64,000 bases of DNA, taken from contig JAYELL010000076.1 in the NCBI GenBank assembly GCA_034717495.1, positions 1 through 64,000 of the forward strand, read 5' to 3'. The notes beneath the pieces were generated by a model that was not told the DNA's origin, did not search any database, and was given only the letters and a program-made list of their open reading frames with translations. A program made the translations under genes and the position numbers. Shown here in pieces: positions 41,743 through 50,620 of this stretch; the stretch's first letter is position 1; each line of letters begins with the position of its first letter. Source of the DNA: Chloroflexota bacterium (lineage in GTDB: Bacteria; Chloroflexota; Anaerolineae; JAAEKA01).

Positions 41743-43368
41743 CTAAACAACCTGGGCACAGCCGTCCCGCCGGCTATCCCCCACCCCAAGGTACTGACCG
41801 TCAGGACAGCGGGCGACCACGTGGGTGCCGCCAAAAAACATGTGTTTGCTCGCCCAGATGTTCACGTTGTACCCAGACGCCGCCAACTCGGCTACGACGA
41901 CGGGGTCGTTGCCCCCCTCGACCTGGAGAATTCCCTCTTCCCAGTGAACGCGGGGCGCTTCCACCGCCTGCTCAAGATCAAGATCGAATTCAAAAACATT
42001 CATCAAGACCTGGAGGATTGCACTGCGAATCCGATTTGCGCCACCGCTGCCAATCGCCAGCACTGGCCATCCATCCTCCAACACCACAGAGGGAGACATC
42101 ATGGAGGGAATACGCCGTCCAGCCATCATCTGGTGGAAACCCTGGGGATGAAGGTCTTCCTCACCCATCATGTTATTGGGAACAATGCCCGTGCCTGGAA
42201 CGATATAGCCAGCGCCTTCACCACCACTGGTCGTCATGCTGACAGCCAGGCCATCTTGATCGATGACGGAGATCTGGGTAGTGCTGGAACGGGCATTGAT
42301 AACCTGATCTGTTGGCCGTTCTGGAATCGGCAGGCGCAGCATATCCCGCAATGTTTCTGCCCAGCGATTCACCGTCGCCGGTCCCAGCATCCTGCCAATC
42401 TGCTGCCGCGGCAGCAGATTCAACTGTTCCATTTCGCCGCGCGCCAGGTTGGTCACCCGCATGACTTCTGCGATCAATTCCAGGTGGCAGATGGTGCCGT
42501 GATGCTTCTGTTCAAAATGAAAGTCCTTGAGCAGATTCAGGGAAAAACTGATCAAGAGTCCACCGCGGCTGGGAGGTGGATTGGTCAGTACCGTGCGATT
42601 GCGAAAATGGGTTACCAGTGGCAACCGCCGCCGAACGCGGTAGCGGCTCATATCTTTGGCAGTGATAAGCCCTCCGTTTTCAGCTTGATCCTGCCACAAT
42701 GCCCTGGCAATCTCACCTTCGTAGAAAAGGCGAGGCCCCTCTTTACCCAGAGCTTCCAGGGAGTCTGCCAGGTCGCACATTCGCAACAACTCCCCTGGTT
42801 CCAACAGTCCGCCAGCGCCATTGCTGCGGCCAAAAATGGCGGCGCTGCCAGGCGTGCTGAGGAAAATCGGCTCCAGCATAAGGCTGATGAAATATTGCAT
42901 CTCCGTCACTTGCACACCCTCGCGAGCTAACTGGATGGCAGGCTCCAGCAGTACAGTTAACGGCAGACGGCCCTTGTCACGTGACAGCATACACAGGCCG
43001 GCAATGTTTCCAGGTACCCCCACGGAGCCGCGACCGACATAAAAGTCTTGCTGGGAATCACCATAATCAATCGTGATCTTGCGAAAATCGATTTCTTCCG
43101 GCGCCGGTATCTCCTTGCGTCCCAACCCGGGGGCAGCGCTGAAGAAGTCGTACAGGGTGCCATCACCGCGTCGGGCATCGTAGATCAGTGCGAAACCGGC
43201 GCCTCCCGTTGCAGAAACAGTATATTCTGCCACGAAGGAGGCGAACGCGGCAGCCACAGCGGCGTCAACCGCATTGCCGCCCTGCTCTAATATCTGCGCG
43301 CCCGCGGCGACTGTCAGCGGATGGCCGGCAGCGATTGCGCCATGGCGAGTCGATGATACCAATGTCAT
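41743..43368 (-). CDS. ggt: gamma-glutamyltransferase family Ntn hydrolase
   Basis: A 541-residue protein. ATG43368 is chosen as it places the conserved N-terminus HGAIAAGHPLTVAAG near the start, and upstream codons overlap the M28-like gene. Motifs: GGNAVDAAVAAAFA, ATGGAGFALIYD, and the autoprocessing site ARSSTTQISVIDQDG with nucleophile T363. Downstream are PNNMMGEEDLHPQG, PSMMSPSVV and GSGGANRIRSAI, as in the small subunit of GGT. No signal peptide is seen, unlike periplasmic E. coli GGT, so it may be a cytosolic GGT-like acylase or transferase. It is transcribed in line with the M28-like gene 20 bp upstream. Confidence 0.88.
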   Translation of the reverse strand: MTLVSSTRHGAIAAGHPLTVAAGAQILEQGGNAVDAAVAAAFASFVAEYTVSATGGAGFALIYDARRGDGTLYDFFSAAPGLGRKEIPAPEEIDFRKITIDYGDSQQDFYVGRGSVGVPGNIAGLCMLSRDKGRLPLTVLLEPAIQLAREGVQVTEMQYFISLMLEPIFLSTPGSAAIFGRSNGAGGLLEPGELLRMCDLADSLEALGKEGPRLFYEGEIARALWQDQAENGGLITAKDMSRYRVRRRLPLVTHFRNRTVLTNPPPSRGGLLISFSLNLLKDFHFEQKHHGTICHLELIAEVMRVTNLARGEMEQLNLLPRQQIGRMLGPATVNRWAETLRDMLRLPIPERPTDQVINARSSTTQISVIDQDGLAVSMTTSGGEGAGYIVPGTGIVPNNMMGEEDLHPQGFHQMMAGRRIPSMMSPSVVLEDGWPVLAIGSGGANRIRSAILQVLMNVFEFDLDLEQAVEAPRVHWEEGILQVEGGNDPVVVAELAASGYNVNIWASKHMFFGGTHVVARCPDGQYLGVGDSRRDGCAQVV

Positions 43369-43388
43369 GCTAGACAATCCTCGAAGGC

Positions 43389-44759
43389 TCAGCGCTGTGC
43401 CAGGCGCAAGGCCATGGCACCTGCGATGGCCGCTGCCCAACGCATATCCTGGTAATCCAGCCGCTCCGCGGTATCGTAGGGCGTGTGGCAATAGGGATCA
43501 GGCCCCTTGGCGATGGCCAAGGCGGGTAAGCGCAAATGGGCATAGGGCCAATGATCGGAATATGAAAGGGAGTTTCTGACTGCGATCGGATACCCGGTGG
43601 ACTCGCTGTAGCCCATCTCTTCCGCAAGGTCGGCCGCTGTTTTCGCCAGACTGCTGGGAAATCCATTGAAGCGCAGGGCACCTTCTGGAACGCCTACCCC
43701 GTCCGGCGTAACGATGCCCCGGCAGCGCGCTTTGACTCGAGCAGCGCGCGTGATGACCTCTGACAGCGAACCGACCATGCCTTCCCCGCCGCTGGCAAAC
43801 GCGGCGAAGCGGATCGTTCTATCGGGACGCAGACGACTCTCTGTCCAGACCCGGGCCAGTTCCAGGATACACGCCAGACCAGATGCATTGTCGGAAGCAC
43901 CGCTGTACCAGGCATCGTAATGGGCTGCCAGGATCACATAGTCACGCCGTTTGCCCGGAATCTCACCAATCACATTGGCGGTCAGGCCCGCCGAATAGGC
44001 CGATTTGATGTGCAGCAGCGCGCGCACCGGGCCTTTCGCCAGCTTCTTACGCAGGTATTCCCCGGTCTGATAACTCACGGCCAAAGCAGGAATGCGACCC
44101 AGAGCGGCACCTGATCCATTCTCGATGAGTTGCATGTTGGCCGGGCTTGGCGATTGGTGGGCAAAGACCACGGCGACGGCACCATGGCTGGCGGCTCTTT
44201 TGATCAGGCGACCACGTGGTTCTCGGCTCTTGTCGCTTCGCCTTATCAAATGAACGGCATCGCCAAGTCCACGCCGGGATCGAATAGCATAATCGGTTTC
44301 CGTACCACCCCCCAGGTCGATCACCGGCCGCTCCAGGCCCGTGGGCGCTGTTTTCGGCGAGCCTGTGATCACGATGAAATTGGGCTCGTAGGGCGCGGGT
44401 GTAAAAAAGCTCAGTTGAGAACGGGCCCGCCGTCGCCAGCGCGGGTAGATCACCGGACTCAGATGCACTCGCTTGAGTCCGATCTCGCCGAAACGGTTCA
44501 GAACCCAGTTTCGTGCCTGCGCCTCTCCCGGGGTGCCCCCTCGACGCATATTGATGGACGACAGGGCAACCGTATCGCTGCGTAGTCGGCCCGGATCAAT
44601 CTGCATGGGCAGGCCCCCCTCGGCGCCGGTGCTCGTTCCCAGCCGACCGTAATCTGCCTGAGTCAATGGCTCATAGCGGGCCAACCACCACGCAAGGGAT
44701 GCCCCACCGGTGAAGCCCAAGGCCAGGCCCGCTAACAGCCTTCGAAACATGGAAGTCAT
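43389..44759 (-). CDS. M28-family peptidase-like protein with altered active-site glutamates
   Basis: A 456-residue protein with an N-terminal membrane anchor (residues 5-25). It has a PA-like insert and then an M28 core: AAHYDAWYSGASDNASG supplies the first His and bridging Asp, TPDGVG the next acidic position, and YCHTPYDT the final His. In M28 enzymes the segment after FxAF reads G-A-E-E-x-G-L-x-G-S with a general-base Glu and a zinc Glu. Here it is FASGGEGMVGS, so both Glu positions align with Gly (codons 43785-43790) and a Glu stands one place later. Activity is therefore doubtful or atypical. It lies 20 bp upstream of the GGT gene. Confidence 0.8.
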   Translation of the reverse strand: MTSMFRRLLAGLALGFTGGASLAWWLARYEPLTQADYGRLGTSTGAEGGLPMQIDPGRLRSDTVALSSINMRRGGTPGEAQARNWVLNRFGEIGLKRVHLSPVIYPRWRRRARSQLSFFTPAPYEPNFIVITGSPKTAPTGLERPVIDLGGGTETDYAIRSRRGLGDAVHLIRRSDKSREPRGRLIKRAASHGAVAVVFAHQSPSPANMQLIENGSGAALGRIPALAVSYQTGEYLRKKLAKGPVRALLHIKSAYSAGLTANVIGEIPGKRRDYVILAAHYDAWYSGASDNASGLACILELARVWTESRLRPDRTIRFAAFASGGEGMVGSLSEVITRAARVKARCRGIVTPDGVGVPEGALRFNGFPSSLAKTAADLAEEMGYSESTGYPIAVRNSLSYSDHWPYAHLRLPALAIAKGPDPYCHTPYDTAERLDYQDMRWAAAIAGAMALRLAQR

Positions 44760-44802
44760 GATGGCACTCTCGCCTGGATCTCCGAACAGGTCACATAGAT
44801 TC

Positions 44803-46782
44803 TCATAGTTCCGCTATGACCTCTCCGATCCCGGCAGTATCGTAACCGCCAAGCGCCTCTACCGTACCGGAAAACTCAGCGGAGCGAATCACTGCCATTA
44901 AGGGCTCCAGCAACTCGCTGTCATAGTACTCGGCGGGAATCACCAGGTCGTAGCGTTCGTTGAAGAGTGGTACGAAGCCCAGACGCAGGGCACTTGCCGC
45001 TGCCCGAATTCCCAATCCACAATCTGCGGTGCCCGATTGAACGGCAGCTGCCACCGCCAGGTGTGTAAATTCAGGCCGTTCGTAGCCCTGAATCTGCCGT
45101 CGTTTGATACCCAATTGCTTCAACTGGTAGTCCAATAGCACGCGGGTACCCGCGCCCCTTTGACGATTGACGAAGCTCACATCGGCGCGCGCCAGATCTG
45201 CAAGACTGGTGATCTCCTTGGGGTTTTCGGGTTGCACGATCAATCCCTGAACACGCCCAACGAAGCGCAACAGAATCATCTGTCGAGTGGGCAGAAGTTC
45301 GCGAATGAACTTGATGTTGTATTCCCCTGTCTCTGCGTCGAGCAGATGAGAGCCGGCAAAGTGCGCTTCGTTCCGTTGAAGCGCCAACAGGCCTCCGTAA
45401 CTGCCCACGTTTGAAGAGGCCAGTGTCAGCTCAGGACGGTTCCGTCGAAGTTGATCGGCAAGAACGTCAAGGGTCAAGTCGTGACTGCCGATGGAGACGA
45501 TGGTATTGCGAATCGACTCAGGTGAACGCAACAGCTCGACAGAAACCTGGCTGCCTGCATGTTCTCCTTCACTGAAGCGAGGAATCTGCACGATTCCATC
45601 GGCCCGTACCAGCGACATAATGACTCCTGCCCCGCGCTTCAACGGGGTTGCCACCAGACGATCGCCGACCCGCCCTACGGTGACACGCAAGAATTCATCC
45701 TCTCCCAAAGGAGAGTGGACCTTCTGAGTGAGAGATGCTCTGACGATAGGGCGCTCGGGCGGCATCAAACCCTGCCACCGATAGACCAGCGGCTTGACAA
45801 AAAGTTCGAAGGTCATGGCAGCCGATACCGGAAACCCAGGAATCCCGATCACCGGTTTGCCCCCGGCGATCCCCAGAACCACGGGATGTCCCGGTCGAAT
45901 CGCCGCGCCGTGGACCAATACCTGTCCCAGGTCGTCGACTACGCGGGCGGTGAAGTCCTCCGAGCCCGCTGACGACCCGGCGTTTATTACAACGATATCG
46001 TGATCGGACAGGGCCACCTCGACTGCAGACCGTATCCGATCGAATTCGTCAGGCACGGACGCCAGGCGACTGACCTGGCAGCCCCATTCCTGCGCCATGG
46101 CGCCAAGAACCAATGAATTGTACTCAACAATATCGCCCGGCTGCAAAGATGTTTCCCAGCCAGGTTCTCCGGGTGTCACCAACTCACTGCCGGTTGGTAT
46201 CACCGCTACCCGGGGCTGGCAACGCACCGCAAGATGGGTGTGCCCACATCCAACCGCGGCGCCCAGGTCCTGGGGCCGAAGATAATGGTTGGAGGGTAAC
46301 ACAAGCTGGGTTGCGACGATGTCCTCACCCATGGCGCGCACATGTCGCCAGGGCGGCGTGGCAGCCATGATCTCTATATGGGTTGAGATGTCAGGATCTG
46401 CCGTTTGCTCCCCCGGCAGCAACTGCGTATCCTCGATCATGATCACCGCGTCAGTCCCTGCCGGGATTGGATCACCGGTGTCCACGTAAAACGCCTGCTG
46501 GTTCAGGGCAAGACGAAGCGGAGAGGTCTCGGTAGCGCCAGCGGTGTCTTCGGCCCGTACCGCATAGCCATCCATGGCAGACGCATGGTAATGGGGAGAG
46601 GATATGCGGGCCCATACAGGCGCTGCAGTTACCCGGCCGGCACAATCGCCAACGGGCAATGTTTCACTGGGAAGCGTGCCCAACGCTTCAGCCTGCAGCA
46701 AGGCGGCATACCAGTGTTCGATGGCCTCTTCCAGACCAATATCGTGTAGATAGGGAGTCTCTCGTCGCATCATAGGTTTCAA
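44803..46782 (-). CDS. MoeA-PBP fusion (molybdopterin molybdenumtransferase-like plus substrate-binding domain)
   Basis: A 659-residue protein. TTG46782 overlaps the upstream MoeA stop, and ATGs nearby (46773, 46770) are alternative starts. Residues about 15-410 are MoeA-like: SAMDGYAVRAED, DTGDPIPAGTDAVIMIED, VGCGHTHLAV, VINAGSSAGSEDFT and GIPGFPVSAAMTF. Residues about 430-640 form a PBP-like domain (VSIGSHDLTLDVLADQLRR, ASSNVGSYGGLLAL, RQRGAGTRVLLDY) as in the PF12727 family, often linked to ModE or MoeA in archaea and Chloroflexota. It probably takes part in molybdenum cofactor synthesis, with the added domain sensing or binding an oxyanion or precursor. That last role is inferred. Confidence 0.88.
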   Translation of the reverse strand: MKPMMRRETPYLHDIGLEEAIEHWYAALLQAEALGTLPSETLPVGDCAGRVTAAPVWARISSPHYHASAMDGYAVRAEDTAGATETSPLRLALNQQAFYVDTGDPIPAGTDAVIMIEDTQLLPGEQTADPDISTHIEIMAATPPWRHVRAMGEDIVATQLVLPSNHYLRPQDLGAAVGCGHTHLAVRCQPRVAVIPTGSELVTPGEPGWETSLQPGDIVEYNSLVLGAMAQEWGCQVSRLASVPDEFDRIRSAVEVALSDHDIVVINAGSSAGSEDFTARVVDDLGQVLVHGAAIRPGHPVVLGIAGGKPVIGIPGFPVSAAMTFELFVKPLVYRWQGLMPPERPIVRASLTQKVHSPLGEDEFLRVTVGRVGDRLVATPLKRGAGVIMSLVRADGIVQIPRFSEGEHAGSQVSVELLRSPESIRNTIVSIGSHDLTLDVLADQLRRNRPELTLASSNVGSYGGLLALQRNEAHFAGSHLLDAETGEYNIKFIRELLPTRQMILLRFVGRVQGLIVQPENPKEITSLADLARADVSFVNRQRGAGTRVLLDYQLKQLGIKRRQIQGYERPEFTHLAVAAAVQSGTADCGLGIRAAASALRLGFVPLFNERYDLVIPAEYYDSELLEPLMAVIRSAEFSGTVEALGGYDTAGIGEVIAEL

Positions 46783-48068
46783 TGTAGCTCAACCGTCACC
46801 AATTGACCATCAGCAATGCCATTGCTGTCCAATGGAACTTTGACGGCGCCATCAGACCGGATAAGTGTATAGATTAAATTGCTCTTGCCAAAAACGGGTA
46901 TCGCCCACAATTCACCGGCGCGCGATTCCAGGCGCACCTGTACGTAGTCCTCCCGCCCGCTAACACTGGCGATGTTGCGGGACAGTCGAGCGGTCACCCG
47001 TGTTTTGACGACAGCATCGGCGCCCAACAGGCTACGGATCGCCGGGTTGACGAACAGGTCGAAAATCACCATCGCACTGACCGGATTGCCCGGCAATCCG
47101 AACACCGGCTTGCCGGCGGCGAGAGCCAGAATCGTTGGCTTACCAGGTCGTACACTCACTCCGTGAATCAGGATTCCTGGTGACCCCAGACCTTCGATGA
47201 CCTGGGCTGTCATATCCCGAAAGCTCACGGAACTGCCTGCCGACATCACCAGGATATCTGCGTCGGCCAGTGCCCTCGCTGCAGCACTCTGCAACGCCTG
47301 AAAGTCATCCGGAATAATCGAATATGTAATCGGAATCCCTCCGGCACGGTGAGCCAGCGCGGCCAGGGTGTAGGAATTGATATCACGAACCTGGCCGGGC
47401 CCAGGCTCCTGGTCCGGCGACACTACCTCGTCTCCCTGGGAGAGAATGGCAACCGTTGGCCGCACAGCCACCGTTATCTCTGTGATCCCCAACGCGAGCA
47501 GTCCCCCAATGTCCTGCGGGCGGATTTGATGGCCTTTTACCAGGACAGGCTGGCCCTGGCGGACATCCTCACCGATCTGGATGACATTCTGACCGACAGC
47601 TACTGGCTTCAATACCTCAATCGAGTGGGGATGAAACTCGCTTTCAGGGTCAACTCTCTCTGATTGGCTGCCGGCGCTGGTGTCCTCCTGGCGGATACGC
47701 TGGGTATCTTCGACCATCACCACGGCATCGGAGTCCGAGGCAATCATGCCGCCGGTGTGGACAAGAACGGCCTGTCCCTCATCCAGAGAGATCTGGGGCG
47801 GCTGTCCCATAGATACTTCACCAACTACCTCCAGATAGGCCGGCAAGCTGGCAGTAGCCCCATAGGTATCGATAGCAGCCACAGCAAAACCATCGACGGT
47901 GGATCGCGGAAAGGCTGGCAAATCATGAGGGGAAAAGATATCCTCCGCAAGAATGCGGTCCAGGCTCAGTAGCACGGAGAGTCGTTCGGTTTTCACCGAA
48001 GACCTGAACCTTTCGCTGAATATTCGCCAGGCCTCAGCCGGTGTTTGTACGTCGAATAGCTCGGTCAT
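46779..48068 (-). CDS. moeA: MoeA, molybdopterin molybdenumtransferase
   Basis: A 429-residue protein with the full MoeA fold. Motifs: the N-terminal STVDGFAVAAIDT, VHTGGMIASDSDAVVMVEDT, the MPT-binding core SAGSSVSFRDMT, and FGLPGNPVSAMVIFD. The C-terminal domain IV (residues 350-429) is intact. It inserts molybdate (or tungstate) into adenylylated molybdopterin in the cytosol. Its last bases overlap the start of the MoeA-PBP gene, and it lies 8 bp after the DUF2723 gene. No other Moco genes are in the window. Confidence 0.9.
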   Translation of the reverse strand: MTELFDVQTPAEAWRIFSERFRSSVKTERLSVLLSLDRILAEDIFSPHDLPAFPRSTVDGFAVAAIDTYGATASLPAYLEVVGEVSMGQPPQISLDEGQAVLVHTGGMIASDSDAVVMVEDTQRIRQEDTSAGSQSERVDPESEFHPHSIEVLKPVAVGQNVIQIGEDVRQGQPVLVKGHQIRPQDIGGLLALGITEITVAVRPTVAILSQGDEVVSPDQEPGPGQVRDINSYTLAALAHRAGGIPITYSIIPDDFQALQSAAARALADADILVMSAGSSVSFRDMTAQVIEGLGSPGILIHGVSVRPGKPTILALAAGKPVFGLPGNPVSAMVIFDLFVNPAIRSLLGADAVVKTRVTARLSRNIASVSGREDYVQVRLESRAGELWAIPVFGKSNLIYTLIRSDGAVKVPLDSNGIADGQLVTVELH

Positions 48069-48076
48069 AACCGTCC

Positions 48077-50620
48077 TCAGTTGATCTCGATTTCTGCCAA
48101 TTCAATAGCATCATTGGGCAAGCGCACGCGGGCATCATCATAGGCAGGCAGCCGGTTGAGCGTCAGGGCATCGTAGATCCCGACAACAATTCGATAGGGA
48201 CCCGGTCTGAGTTCAGAGAACAATGGCACTTCGTAAGAATCAGTGAGCAATTCCCCCTGTTCCCATACCGAGGTAGGATACTGTCCGTCAAAAGGTTGAA
48301 CGTCCTGTTGAGCCACAATGCGTCCATTTGAATCCAACACGTGGATAAACACCTTGTAATCCTGCCCGATGGGTCCTGCGGCTTGCCAGCGAACGCTGAC
48401 CTCCAGATCTCCCACCAGTGCCTCTTCGGTAACAACCTGCTTTCCATGGACAGAGCTCACACGATTGCCATCCACGCCATAGCCAATGAGCAGAATGGAA
48501 TCATCGAAATTTGCGTACCCTGGCAACGTGGCCAATTCAAGGGTGGATGACTTGGGGGCCTGCCCGCCGACACTGCCGGGTAGGATTGCAGCGCCAACGG
48601 GCTGCAGCTCGTCGCCCATTAACTCATACATGCCGGCATACACCCGAAATGGACCAGGGGGTGCATCTGCCGGCAACGAAACAACATGGCGATCGACAAT
48701 GATTTCGCCCGGTTTCCACAACCTTGAAGGGTAGTAATCGCCTCCGATCAGTTTATCACTCTGAGCGATCTTCGAACCATCGGGAAGTGTCAAATGAACG
48801 AAACTTGAAAGATCGGTCGCAATAGGTTGCACGGGCTGCCAAAACAAGGTTACTGCGGTATCCTGCCCTGGCGCGGGGTGTAACGTTTCCACATCGTAAC
48901 CGGTCAGCCGAATCTGATCACCGATGGCGATATCTACCGGCTGGGCATCGCCCCGCAGGGTGTTTAGACCCTCGACCCGCGTCAGTCCGGCAGAGTCGTT
49001 CTGGCCCAATTGCGCCTTGGCCTCCAAACCGGGCATGGGCTTGACCAAAAATACCGGTCGCTCATTGGCCAGAGCAATCTCCAACACCTGTCCTACATTG
49101 TCCCAGTTCTCACCGGGCAACATACCGGGAAAAAGGCCCGCAAGATCGGGGCGCATGCCCTCGACCTGCTGAAGATACCAGAGCGGCATCATCTCGTCCC
49201 GGTCGTTGGTCACCAAAATCGAGTCGGCAGGCGGATCGGCTTCGATCAGATTGGCCCACCAACGCTCCGGCAGGGTATGCCCGCTGCGATCAACCTGATC
49301 CGCATGGGATATGAACAACAGCAAGGGCAGAGCAGCCAACGGAATCAGGGTCAAAACGCTGGCAGCGGTGGCCCAGGCCGGTCGCCAGCGCGCAACGAGC
49401 TGCGCGATCTCAGCGGCAATAAACGCGCCTGCGACGGCAATCCATCCCGAGGCAATCAGGTAGGATGGGATATAATACGCGGCAATGTCGTCGATGGTGT
49501 AGAAAAGGTTGAATGCCGTCAGGGCAATGAAGCCACCACCCGTCAGCCACAGCAAGCGGGTTTCCCGATTGATGATCAGATAGAGCACACCCAGGAGCGC
49601 CAGGCCAACCCCAACCGGTGTCAGTTCAGCCATGAAACGCTGGATCAGTGTGAACGGATCGGAGACAGCAGTTGCCGGTCCCTGGAGTTGGCTGGCGAAA
49701 CTGTAACCCAGTGCGTAGCCTGCCAGCCCTTTGGGCGATCTATTTATCAGATCCACGAAGTGATCCGGCCTGAGCTCTACCAACAGATAAGGACTTTGCT
49801 TAACCCGCAGAGGAACATACAGGTAGAGCAGAAGAGGTGCCAGGGTCAAAACAGTCAACGGAACCAACCACCGGGGACGGCGCACGCGATAGCCATCCTG
49901 GCGCCAGACGAACACAAAGAGCACCGGTATCAGGAGCAGCGTCGTTCTGTGGTGGGCAAGACTCAAGCCCAGAACCAGAGCAAGAACCATCAGGGAAAGG
50001 GAAGGGTGCGTTCGGAACTCAGGCTGATCCTCCTGAGCGTAGTGCTTTTCGATTTCGAGCCCTTTTTGCCAGCGCAACGCCAGTCCGAAGATCAGCGCAA
50101 TAAAGGCAGCGTGTAACGAATACACCTCTGTCACCAGGGCACTGCTCCAGAAAGTGGGAGTGAAGGCGAAGGCAAGGGCAGCAAGAAAAGCAGCAATTCG
50201 CTGGGCAATTGGCGGTGCCTGCCGGACACCGAGCTCTACCAACCCATGGGCGAACAGATAGGTCAGTCCCACCGCCACCGCGGCAAAGATCACTGATAGC
50301 AGGTTCATCGCCCTGGCGGGTGTTGCCAGATTCAGGATATCCAGGAGGTGGGTCCATATCCAGCCCAGGATCATGTAAAGGGGATATCCCGTTGGATGGG
50401 GCAGGCCGGCCAACCAGGCCGAAAACTGGAATTCGCCACCATCTCCGAAGAGTAGGCCAGGCGCAGAACCCAGCCAGTACACAGTGCCGGCGATCAGGCC
50501 AGCGATCGCTGCGATTAGCAGATCGACCACTGCCAGGAGTTGCGGTCTGGCCATTGAACCCCCGGAGAGGTCTGTCGCCGCTGTGGTGGCCTCCAATGCC
50601 ATCTGCCCCTCTGCCTCCAT
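48077..50620 (-). CDS. DUF2723-type GT-C-like membrane protein with two C-terminal beta modules
   Basis: An 847-residue polytopic protein. ATG50620 overlaps the preceding stop (TAATG). The first outside loop reads LFGDGGEFQFSAWLAGLPHPTGYPLYMILG, the signature of DUF2723 (PF11028), a GT-C relative. About ten more hydrophobic helices follow up to about residue 440, then a soluble half. The C-terminus carries two copies of a ~110-residue module (about 575-690 and 725-835), marked by SSFVHLTLPDGS...LWKPGEIIVDRH and KVFIHVLDSNG...VWEQGELLTDSY. The same module ends four neighbouring proteins. A membrane glycosyltransferase using a lipid-linked sugar is likely; donor and acceptor are unknown. Confidence 0.8.
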   Translation of the reverse strand: MEAEGQMALEATTAATDLSGGSMARPQLLAVVDLLIAAIAGLIAGTVYWLGSAPGLLFGDGGEFQFSAWLAGLPHPTGYPLYMILGWIWTHLLDILNLATPARAMNLLSVIFAAVAVGLTYLFAHGLVELGVRQAPPIAQRIAAFLAALAFAFTPTFWSSALVTEVYSLHAAFIALIFGLALRWQKGLEIEKHYAQEDQPEFRTHPSLSLMVLALVLGLSLAHHRTTLLLIPVLFVFVWRQDGYRVRRPRWLVPLTVLTLAPLLLYLYVPLRVKQSPYLLVELRPDHFVDLINRSPKGLAGYALGYSFASQLQGPATAVSDPFTLIQRFMAELTPVGVGLALLGVLYLIINRETRLLWLTGGGFIALTAFNLFYTIDDIAAYYIPSYLIASGWIAVAGAFIAAEIAQLVARWRPAWATAASVLTLIPLAALPLLLFISHADQVDRSGHTLPERWWANLIEADPPADSILVTNDRDEMMPLWYLQQVEGMRPDLAGLFPGMLPGENWDNVGQVLEIALANERPVFLVKPMPGLEAKAQLGQNDSAGLTRVEGLNTLRGDAQPVDIAIGDQIRLTGYDVETLHPAPGQDTAVTLFWQPVQPIATDLSSFVHLTLPDGSKIAQSDKLIGGDYYPSRLWKPGEIIVDRHVVSLPADAPPGPFRVYAGMYELMGDELQPVGAAILPGSVGGQAPKSSTLELATLPGYANFDDSILLIGYGVDGNRVSSVHGKQVVTEEALVGDLEVSVRWQAAGPIGQDYKVFIHVLDSNGRIVAQQDVQPFDGQYPTSVWEQGELLTDSYEVPLFSELRPGPYRIVVGIYDALTLNRLPAYDDARVRLPNDAIELAEIEIN

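Noticed and set aside
41722-42930. 402-codon plus-strand frame opposite the ggt gene
   Set aside because: Antisense to a conserved Ntn hydrolase with a clear catalytic Thr; no independent support.
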